Positions 42,132 to 48,661 of a DNA stretch of 48,661 nucleotides are shown here, piece by piece (position 1 is the stretch's first letter; each line of letters opens with the position of its first letter). The translations under genes were made by a program, and so were the position numbers. The DNA is from Acidobacteriota bacterium (GTDB lineage Bacteria; Acidobacteriota; Thermoanaerobaculia; Multivoradales; JBCCEF01). The stretch spans positions 1-48,661 of the forward strand of contig JBCCHV010000052.1 in NCBI GenBank assembly GCA_039028635.1, written 5' to 3'. The notes beneath the pieces were generated by a model. That model searched no databases. It saw nothing but the letters and a program-made list of their open reading frames with translations, and was not told where the DNA came from.

Positions 42132-43961
42132 TTACAGCGGCTGCAACCAAGGTCGATCGAGCTCGAGGGTCGAGCGGACTTCCCTCTGCAAGGCGATGAA
42201 CTCGGGTTGGTCGCGCAACGGGTCGAAAAGCTGAAACTGCAGCGCCGCCGGCAGCAGGGGAGTTCTTTGCTCCCAGCCCTGGCGTAAGTAGGCGAGGGCG
42301 CGCTGGTGCTCGCCGGCGCCGGCGGCGGTCAGGGCGCCGAGCTCGGGGAAGAGCGGCGTGGTGGCGTGAATCGCCTCGAAACGGTGGTGGAGAAGCTGCC
42401 AGAGGAGCCTCGCCTGTCCGCGGTCGCGAATCGCCTCGACGATGGTCGCGATGGTGTCTTGCGGAATGCCGCGCGGTTCCAGGAACAGGCGGGTTTCCTC
42501 GGCGAGCTCGCTCCAGCGACCCTGATTCTGGAAGATGACGATGCGCACCAGTCGGCCGGCGTCGTAGGGGTAGGCGAGGGTGAGCCCCTTTTCGGCGTGC
42601 TCGAGGGCGCACTCGAAGTCACCGGAGGCGTAGAGAAACCAGTCGATCTCGGAGGCCAGCCCCGGGTGGAAGGGGGTCAGCTCGGAGAGCTGGAGGGCGG
42701 CTTCTCGGGTGCCCTCGCGGTTGCCTCGCGCCAGCTCCAGGGCGGCGACTAGAGCCCAATAGCGGGGCTCGTGTTCGGCCCTTCCGGCGAGCTGGGCGAG
42801 ATGCTCATAGGCTTCCTCGGGGTTGTGTTCGCGATAGAGGGCCAGGCTGGCGAGGGCGACCCGAGCGGGGACTTGCTGCGGGGCGAGCTGGAGAGAGCGG
42901 CGGGCGGCGCGGGCGCTTTCCTCGGCGGCCTCAGGATTTGGAGCCGCGTGCCAGCGATCGAACTGGACCACCGCCAGAAGGCCGAGGGCCTGAGGGTCGT
43001 CGGGGTTGTCGGCGAGGGCACGCCGCACCAGGGCGAGGGCGATGTCGTGATTCGCCGGGCCGCCGCGGCTGAGCTGAAAGCCGACCTGGATCTCGAGACT
43101 GGCGGTCTCGTCCGGCGCCGGGATGTCGAGGGACGGAGAGATCAGCGGCCGGACCAGGGCGTCATTGAGCACGTAGGCCAGGGAAGCCAGTCGGTTGGGG
43201 ACGAACTGGAAGCTCGCCGTCTCCAGGATCCTGCCGCTCTCGACTTCGACGATCTCGGCGAGGGCTTCGACTCCGGTCACGGTCTCGGCGATGCGTCCCC
43301 GGATCAGGTGACTGGCCTGCATCTCTGAGTCGGGAGTCTCGGCCCGCAGAGCAGTGCTCACCGCAAGACGATTCGCCCATCGCTCCTTGAGATCCTGGGA
43401 GACGCTGAAGGCGATCAGCTCTCCCTGTTCGGAATCGCTCGATTCGAAGGGCAGCACCATGACGTTGGCGTCCGTCGGCACCTGGTTTTTCGCCATCACG
43501 AAGGCGACGGCGCTCGTCAGCACGAACGCCGCGGCGGCGATCACCGGCCAGCGTCGCCTCGCCCTGCGGGCCGGAGCGGGCGTCGAAGAGGCTTCCACCG
43601 GGGCGAGAAAACGATAGCCCTGACCGCGCACTGTCTGGATGTATTGCGGCTGGTGGGCCGAGTCGCCGAGGACCTCCCGGAGATTGCGAATGATCGGCGG
43701 CAGACTCTGGTCGTACTCGACCAGGGTCGGGCCCCAGAGCTCGGTGATGAAGTCCTCCCGACTCACCACTTCACCAGCTCGCGCAACCAGCAAGCACAGG
43801 GCACGAACGCGGAGTTGCTGGAGGGGCACCGGCTGGCCCTCGCGAGAGAGGGAGAGCCGGTGGAAGTCGAGCTCGAAGGGCCCGAAGGTGACGCGACCGC
43901 TGCCGAAACCCTCGCCGGGAAGGGAGCTCGGGCCGAGACTGGATTCCGTGGTGTGATTCAT
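42132..43961 (-). CDS. Winged-helix, single-TM, TPR regulator, paralog 1
   Basis: A 609-aa CadC/ToxR-like protein. OmpR-type winged helix at about 22-120 (FGPFELDFHRLSLSREGQPV, EYDQSLPPIIRNLREVLGD, YIQTVRGQGYRFLAPVE). Basic linker, then one membrane helix about 133-155 (VIAAAAFVLTSAVAFVMA). A TolB-N-like alpha/beta domain follows (VMVLPFESSD to about 290), then TPR-like helices to the C terminus (AYLRQGWEQRT, LFDPLRDQPEFIALQREV). Such proteins sense through the outer domain and bind DNA from the membrane. Nearly identical DNA-binding recognition region to paralog 2. Confidence 0.85.
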   Translation of the reverse strand: MNHTTESSLGPSSLPGEGFGSGRVTFGPFELDFHRLSLSREGQPVPLQQLRVRALCLLVARAGEVVSREDFITELWGPTLVEYDQSLPPIIRNLREVLGDSAHQPQYIQTVRGQGYRFLAPVEASSTPAPARRARRRWPVIAAAAFVLTSAVAFVMAKNQVPTDANVMVLPFESSDSEQGELIAFSVSQDLKERWANRLAVSTALRAETPDSEMQASHLIRGRIAETVTGVEALAEIVEVESGRILETASFQFVPNRLASLAYVLNDALVRPLISPSLDIPAPDETASLEIQVGFQLSRGGPANHDIALALVRRALADNPDDPQALGLLAVVQFDRWHAAPNPEAAEESARAARRSLQLAPQQVPARVALASLALYREHNPEEAYEHLAQLAGRAEHEPRYWALVAALELARGNREGTREAALQLSELTPFHPGLASEIDWFLYASGDFECALEHAEKGLTLAYPYDAGRLVRIVIFQNQGRWSELAEETRLFLEPRGIPQDTIATIVEAIRDRGQARLLWQLLHHRFEAIHATTPLFPELGALTAAGAGEHQRALAYLRQGWEQRTPLLPAALQFQLFDPLRDQPEFIALQREVRSTLELDRPWLQPL

Positions 43962-44153
43962 CGAAGTTCTCCAGGGTAGCGAGAGACCGAAGCGGGATCT
44001 TCCCGAGTTTCCGTACTTGGCCGTTTCGAACCGATCATGTGATTCTGCCATGGAAGGAGAGGATTCGCCTCTTCGGTCCGAGCCTTTGCGAAGGTGCGGT
44101 CGAGAGAACCCTTCCCTCGCGGTTCGAGCTCGGCGGCAGCGGCGCTTCCGGGC

Positions 44154-46001
44154 TCAGCTTCGAGGTCTCGACGGAAGCGGGCGATCGAGAGCGAGGGCCT
44201 CCGTGACCTCTGCTTGAAGGGCGACGAAGTCGGGGTGGTCCCGCATCTGGTCGAACAGTGGGTACTGCAGCGCGGCCGGCATCCAGCAGGTGCGCCGCTC
44301 CCAGGCCTGGCGCAGATAGTCGATGGTCTGTTGCTGCTCGCCGGCGCCGGCGGCCGCGATGGCGAGCAGCTCCGGATAGAGCGGTGCCTGGGCGTGGACC
44401 GCTTCGAACCGTCGTCGGATAAGGCGCCAGAACAGGTCCGGCCGGCCCTCGGTTCGGATGGCCTTGACGATCGCGTCTTGGGTCGCGGCAGGGATTCCCC
44501 GCGGCTTCAAGAACAGGTTGGCTTCCTCGGCGAGATCGTCCCAGCGCTCCTGGGACTGGAAGACCAAGGCTCGCACCAGCCGTGAGCCGTCGTATGGATG
44601 GGCCAAGGCCAGGCTCTGCTCGGACTGCTCGAGGGCGCCCGCGGGATCGGTGGAGGCATACAGGATCCAGTCGATATCGGCCGCCAGGCCAGGGTGAAAC
44701 GGCACCAGGTCGGCGAGCTCGAGGCCTGCCTGACGGGCCGCTGGGAGGTTCCGCCGGGCGAGCTCGAGGGCGCCGATCAGGGCCCAGTACCGGGGGCTGT
44801 CGTCGGCCTTTCCGGCGAGCGTCGCGAGGTGCGCCAGGGTCTCCTCGGGATTGCGTTCGCGATAGTAGGTGAGGCTGGCGAGGGCGACTCGGCTGGCGAT
44901 CTGATCCGGGTCTCTGCGCAGGGCTCGACGTGCCGCTCGAGCACTTTCGTCACCGGCCTCGTCATTCAGGCTCGCCAGCCAGCGATCGAACTGCACGACA
45001 GCCAGTAGGCCGAGAGTCTGAGCATTTTCCGGGTCGGTCTCCAGGGCTTGGCGGACAAGGTCGAGAGCGGTCGCGTGGTTCACCGGACTTCCCCGGCTGA
45101 GCTCGAAGTCCACCTGCAGTGCGAGATTGGCGCCGTCATCAAGACCGAGACGAGAGTGAGCCGGTGGAACCAGCGGTCGCACCAGATCGTCGTTGAGGAA
45201 AAACGCCACCGGTGCCATCTGGTTGGTCACGAACTGGTTGCTGCTGGTTGCGATGATGGTGCCGGTCTCGATTTCGAGGAGCTCGGCCTCGATGATCTGG
45301 CCGACGACGGAGGGAGTGATCCGACCTCGAATCGCATAGGTGGCTTGCGAAGTCGTCGGGATGCCCTTGTCGTCCTCGGTGAGCAGGACGGTGCTCACCA
45401 CCAGGGAATCCCGCCAGCGCTGCTTGAGGTCGTGAGAAAGGCTGAAGGCGACGAGCTCGCCATGCTCCGGATCGGCGGCAGTGAACGGCATGACCAAGAT
45501 GCTGGTGCTCGCCGGCCTGCTCGCCTTGGTCAGCACGAAGGCGAAGGTGCTGGCCAGCAGCAAGCTGGCCACGAGCAGCATCGGCCGGAAGCGGCTTGGC
45601 CGGGATTCGGGTATCTCGGTGGGGAGCTCTTCGACCGCGGCGAGAAAGCGATAGCCCTGACCTCGGACGGTCTGGATATATCTCGGTTGCTGGGCCGAAT
45701 CTCCAAGGACCTCGCGCAGGTTGCGGATGATCGGCGGCAGGCTCTGGTCGTACTCGACCAGCGTGGTTCCCCAGAGCTCCTCGATGAAATCCTCCCGGCT
45801 CACCACTTCGCCGGCGCGAGCCACCAGCAGACAGAGGGCGCGGACGCGCAGCTGCTGCAGCGGCACGGGCTGGCCGTCACGAAACAGATTCAGGCGATGG
45901 AAGTCGAGCTCGAAAGGGCCAAAGGCGGCGCGGCTGCGGCCTGGCGCGGGGGGAACTTTTGAGGACGGCGAAGGGAGAGGAGTCTCGGCGCTGCGATTCA
46001 T
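44154..46001 (-). CDS. Winged-helix, single-TM, TPR regulator, paralog 2
   Basis: A 615-aa paralog of the protein at 42132-43961 with the same order: winged helix (FGPFELDFHRLNLFRDGQPV, EYDQSLPPIIRNLREVLGD), membrane helix (MLLVASLLLASTFAFVLT), TolB-N-like domain (ILVMPFTAADPEHGE), TPR helices and C-terminal LFDQMRDHPDFVALQAEV. The DNA-binding domains differ at few positions while the sensor parts diverge more, suggesting shared or related target sites with different inputs. Start ATG 46001. A TTGACA hexamer on the minus strand at 46115-46120 may be part of its promoter, but no good -10 follows. Confidence 0.85.
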   Translation of the reverse strand: MNRSAETPLPSPSSKVPPAPGRSRAAFGPFELDFHRLNLFRDGQPVPLQQLRVRALCLLVARAGEVVSREDFIEELWGTTLVEYDQSLPPIIRNLREVLGDSAQQPRYIQTVRGQGYRFLAAVEELPTEIPESRPSRFRPMLLVASLLLASTFAFVLTKASRPASTSILVMPFTAADPEHGELVAFSLSHDLKQRWRDSLVVSTVLLTEDDKGIPTTSQATYAIRGRITPSVVGQIIEAELLEIETGTIIATSSNQFVTNQMAPVAFFLNDDLVRPLVPPAHSRLGLDDGANLALQVDFELSRGSPVNHATALDLVRQALETDPENAQTLGLLAVVQFDRWLASLNDEAGDESARAARRALRRDPDQIASRVALASLTYYRERNPEETLAHLATLAGKADDSPRYWALIGALELARRNLPAARQAGLELADLVPFHPGLAADIDWILYASTDPAGALEQSEQSLALAHPYDGSRLVRALVFQSQERWDDLAEEANLFLKPRGIPAATQDAIVKAIRTEGRPDLFWRLIRRRFEAVHAQAPLYPELLAIAAAGAGEQQQTIDYLRQAWERRTCWMPAALQYPLFDQMRDHPDFVALQAEVTEALALDRPLPSRPRS

Positions 46002-46251
46002 GAAGGGGCTCCCGAAGAGAGGACGGCATCGGCTCCGAGGAGATTTTCCCACGTTTGCCCGGGATTGCCCCCGCTGGCGCGGACTTGCGAATCTGGCGCT
46101 GTCTTGCGGAGCCTTGTCAATCAAACATTTACGCCTCGCGAGGTGCTGTACTCGGGCTCCGATCGGGGCCCGGGAATCTCACGCCTTCTCGCCGCATCAC
46201 CGATCGGAACCCTCTGGTTCGTCTTGACAGGTCCTCCCGTCTCGGCGGACC

Positions 46252-46292
46252 GCGGGACTCGTCGCTAGCGGTCGGCGAGTCCCGCCTTTTTA
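46252..46292 (+). terminator. Orphan plus-strand intrinsic terminator
   Basis: A perfect 10-bp stem GCGGGACTCG / CGAGTCCCGC (46252-46261 with 46276-46285) followed by CTTTTTAT. A second hairpin GGTCC/GGACC precedes it. All neighbouring genes are on the minus strand, so what transcript it ends is unknown. It lies in a 400-base gene-free gap (46002-46403) with no supported gene; an unannotated small plus-strand RNA is possible. Confidence 0.65.
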
Positions 46293-46403
46293 TCCCTCAC
46301 TCTCGAATCTTTGCTGGGCGGATCGGTCTCTGGCCTGGGCCGGCTGTGCTGGCGATCGATCGCGGATCGATCTGGTCGGACTGGGGCGTCGCCGGCGAGG
46401 GGC

Positions 46404-48203
46404 TCAGGGCAGTGGCAGTGGCTCGGCCAACGCCAGGGCCTCGTCGATCTGCTGCTGTAAGGCGGCGAAGGCAGGGTCTTCCCGGTACGAATCGAACAGT
46501 GGAAACTGCAGGGCGACGGGACTCCAGGCGGTGCGCCGTTGCCAGCCCCGTCGCAGATGCGCGACGGCGGCGGCACGATGGCCGGCGGCGGCGCTGGCGA
46601 TCGCCTGAATCTCGGGGTAGACCGCGTAGGACTGGGAGATGCGCTTCAAGCGCTGGCTCTGGAACCGCCAGAAGGGTCGCAGATCGCGTCGACCGGTGGC
46701 GGAGATCAAGCCGTCGAGGCTGGTGTCGTCGAGGCCCCGGGGAGCGAGAAAGAGCTCGAGCTCTCGGGTCGCCGCTGGCCAGCGCTCGAGATCCCCGAGA
46801 AGCAGCAAGCGGACCAGTCGGTCGGAATCCGTCGGATGATTGAGGGCGAGGCTGGTGCTCGAGTGGTCGAGGGCGCGCTGTGGTTTCCGGGCGCCGTAGA
46901 GCATCCAGGTGGCGTGGGATGAGATCAGGGGCGAAAGAGGTGCGAGGCGGGACGCTCTTTCGGCGGCTGCGATGGCCCGGTCGTGATCGCGACGGGCGAG
47001 GTGGAGGGTTGCCAGCGTGGCCCACAGGCGGGGTTCCTGGGGAACCTGCTCGGCGAGCGTTGCGAGGGCTTTCCGGGCCTCGTCGGGCCGACGGCGGTGG
47101 AAGAACTCGAGACCGACGCGAGTGACCAGGGCGCGGGGCTCGTGAGGATCGACCCCGAGGGCTCGCCGCGCCCAGCGGTCGGCTTCGCGGGCGTGGGCGG
47201 GTTCGAGGGTGCTGACCCAGCGGTCATGCTCAATCAGAGCGAGGAGACCGAGGGTGCGGGCATCGCGCGGATTGGTCAGGGCGGCTTGTTGTGCCAGCTC
47301 CGAGGCGCGGGCGAGCTCGGCGGGGCGGCCGCGGTCGAAATGATGCAGAGCGCGCAGCAGCAGATCCGGCGGATGACCGGAGGGTTGGCTCAGGATGGTC
47401 GAGGGAGGGAACTTGGGCAGCAGCAAGGCGTCGTTGAGCAGGAAGGCGAGATTGGATTCCTCGTGGTGCGGAAGAACCAGCCGATTCGAGGCCAGGAGGT
47501 CGCCGTCCCCGGTGCGGACCAGCTCGGCATGAACTTCCCGCCCGACCTCCGTGGCGAGGATCTTGCCGCGGATCTCGAGATCGGCGAGGGATGCGCGGTC
47601 TGGTGAATGCTGTTCGTCCAGAACCACCAGTTGAAAGTGGCCCTGCCAGCGCTCGATGAGGTCGCGCGAGACATCGAAGGCGAGGGCGCGCCCGGCGCCT
47701 GGGGGCTGTGACTCGAAGTCCCGGACCACCAGCTTCGGTCGCTGCGCCGACCGGTCCTGAAGCAGGACAGCGAGCAACGCCAGGGCGACGACGATGGCGG
47801 TGGCGAGGGCGATGTGGCGCCGGCGGGGTCGGCTCGAGTCGTCGACTGCCGACACCGGCGCGATGAAGCGGTAGCCCACGCCGCGGACGGTCTCGATGTA
47901 AGTCGGCCGCTGCGCCGAGTCGCCCAAGGTCTTGCGTAGATTGCGGACGATCGGCGGCATGTTGCGCTCGTAGTTCACCGGCGTCGAGGGCCACAGCTCG
48001 GCGATGAAGTCTTGGCGCCGGACCACCTCGCCGGCGCGCTCGATCAGCAGCCTCAGGGCTCGGGCGCGTAGCTTCTGGAGCGGCACCTCGTCACCACCGC
48101 GGCGCAGAACCAGGGTGTCGAGCTCGAGCTCGAAGGGACCGAAGCGGGCCCGCACGGCGCGCCCGCCGGTCGAGGTGCGGTGAAGCGGTTCAGAGATCGT
48201 CAT
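46404..48203 (-). CDS. Winged-helix, single-TM, TPR regulator, paralog 3
   Basis: A 599-aa member of the same family, more diverged. Winged helix at about 20-115 (FGPFELELDTLVLRRGGDEV, NYERNMPPIVRNLRKTLGD, YIETVRGVGYRFIAPV), membrane helix about 130-148 (IALATAIVVALALLAVLL), outer domain (KLVVRDFESQPPGAGRALAF), TPR helices and LFDSYREDPAFAALQQQI at the end. The recognition helix differs from paralogs 1 and 2. Tandem duplication within one locus is the likely origin of the three genes. Confidence 0.85.
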   Translation of the reverse strand: MTISEPLHRTSTGGRAVRARFGPFELELDTLVLRRGGDEVPLQKLRARALRLLIERAGEVVRRQDFIAELWPSTPVNYERNMPPIVRNLRKTLGDSAQRPTYIETVRGVGYRFIAPVSAVDDSSRPRRRHIALATAIVVALALLAVLLQDRSAQRPKLVVRDFESQPPGAGRALAFDVSRDLIERWQGHFQLVVLDEQHSPDRASLADLEIRGKILATEVGREVHAELVRTGDGDLLASNRLVLPHHEESNLAFLLNDALLLPKFPPSTILSQPSGHPPDLLLRALHHFDRGRPAELARASELAQQAALTNPRDARTLGLLALIEHDRWVSTLEPAHAREADRWARRALGVDPHEPRALVTRVGLEFFHRRRPDEARKALATLAEQVPQEPRLWATLATLHLARRDHDRAIAAAERASRLAPLSPLISSHATWMLYGARKPQRALDHSSTSLALNHPTDSDRLVRLLLLGDLERWPAATRELELFLAPRGLDDTSLDGLISATGRRDLRPFWRFQSQRLKRISQSYAVYPEIQAIASAAAGHRAAAVAHLRRGWQRRTAWSPVALQFPLFDSYREDPAFAALQQQIDEALALAEPLPLP

Positions 48204-48484
48204 CGAAGTGCGACGCCGATTGGAGACGGGGCTCCTGACGGCGTCGGCAGGAATGGCGAAATCCTCTCACGCCAATCCCCAGGGGACGGAAGCTCGAGCA
48301 TCCTGGTCTTCTCTGGTCTACGCCTTGCGAACCGCCTCGGTGGGCCTGGGAGTTGCTCTACTGCGGGCCGGACCTGCTGAGTGCGAGAAGGATCTCCGAA
48401 GGCCGGATCCGTCCACATTGCCGTTAGATTGGCATCCGGATGGCTGCGGCAAGGTTGGGGATTGTCCCGGGAGCGGTGTGTTCT

Positions 48485-48530
48485 AGCAGGCTGCTGAAAA
48501 AGCCGCGTGGCGGCTTCTTCAGCGCCTGCT
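48485..48530. repeat. Terminal palindromic repeat, right copy
   Basis: AGCAGGC ... GCCTGCT ends enclose CTGCTGAA / TTCAGCG and a central AAGCCGC-GTG-GCGGCTT hairpin. It matches the layout and orientation of the copy at 1-48. The A and T flanks would also make it a terminator-like structure for the minus-strand regulator locus or its neighbour. Confidence 0.65.
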
Positions 48531-48535
48531 GTTTA

Positions 48536-48661
48536 TTTTCAGGGGGGCTAAAAGGCGCCCCCCTCAGGCGCGCGCGCATTTCGCGCGCCGTAACCCCCGT
48601 CCTCGGCGCCCAAGGCGCCCCCACACCCCCAGGGCGAGGGGGTACACACCGGCCAGAAGCC
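48536..48661. repeat. Cluster of GC-rich hairpins at the right end
   Basis: Three consecutive inverted repeats follow the terminal repeat: GGGGGGC/GCCCCCC (48542-48563, loop TAAAAGGC), GGCGCGCG/CGCGCGCC (48567-48589) and GGCGCC/GGCGCC (48605-48619). The first resembles the GGGGGGCTA motif near base 75. No coding potential is apparent. It could be a composite repeat or part of a structured RNA cut by the window end. Confidence 0.45.

Overview
High-GC (roughly two thirds G+C) chromosomal segment from a Gram-negative-type bacterium. The mix is secreted and beta-barrel proteins, PD40 propellers, CadC-like winged-helix/TPR regulators and a RsbU/STAS module. I read this as probably Acidobacteriota (Thermoanaerobaculia-like), but no rRNA or other taxonomic marker is present, so the assignment is inference. 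Related palindromic repeats sit at both extreme ends, which would fit a draft-assembly contig bounded by repeats.

Layout. 1-421: terminal repeat and an operator-like array. 422-3088: a small membrane ORF, then a partner-switching module (HATPase anti-sigma kinase, STAS protein, GAF-PP2C phosphatase). 3115-6962: TldE/PmbA-like protein, divergent from a secreted amidohydrolase coupled to a secreted Pcm-like methyltransferase. 6997-10285: YhaO/YhaN (SbcDC-like) pair on the minus strand. 10517-17358: seven-gene operon RDD, SpoIIM-like, membrane protein, DUF4129, DUF4350, MoxR, DUF58. 17548-20691: orphan ribbon-helix-helix protein, then metE with a promoter, SAM-I riboswitch and a coupled 42-codon leader ORF. 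21051-27000: large putative outer-membrane barrel, DUF2007/zinc-ribbon protein, decayed TPR fragment, PD40 lipoprotein. 27002-30881: ECF sigma factor with a membrane-YCII partner, secreted protein, trmH, class I aldolase. 30981-33601: divergent MglA-like GTPase and roadblock protein. 33706-35938: patatin and YpdA-like flavoprotein. 36024-40321: NAD-dependent formate dehydrogenase, fused NuoE/NuoF-type subunit plus a selenocysteine-containing catalytic subunit. 40336-41722: MNT-HepT pair whose MNT protein carries an extra nuclease-like N-terminal domain. 41822-42099: decayed membrane-protein pseudogene. 42132-48203: three paralogous winged-helix/TM/TPR regulators. 48485-48661: terminal repeat and hairpin cluster.

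Main points. (1) The formate dehydrogenase catalytic gene is interrupted by an in-frame TGA at the expected Sec/Cys position, followed at the E. coli fdhF spacing (11 nt) by a hairpin with a GGUCU loop. It is best read as one 924-residue selenoprotein, not two genes. (2) metE has a complete leader architecture: promoter, SAM-I aptamer starting at the predicted TSS, mutually exclusive helices around a strong Shine-Dalgarno, and a small ORF overlapping the metE start by ATGA. (3) The MNT-HepT module has an unusual 250-residue N-terminal extension and lies in DNA that looks less GC-rich. (4) The GTPase/roadblock pair has domain extensions not seen in simple MglA/MglB. (5) Several regulators (ECF plus YCII-membrane fusion, the CadC-like paralogs, the partner-switching module) suggest heavy investment in envelope and stress signalling.
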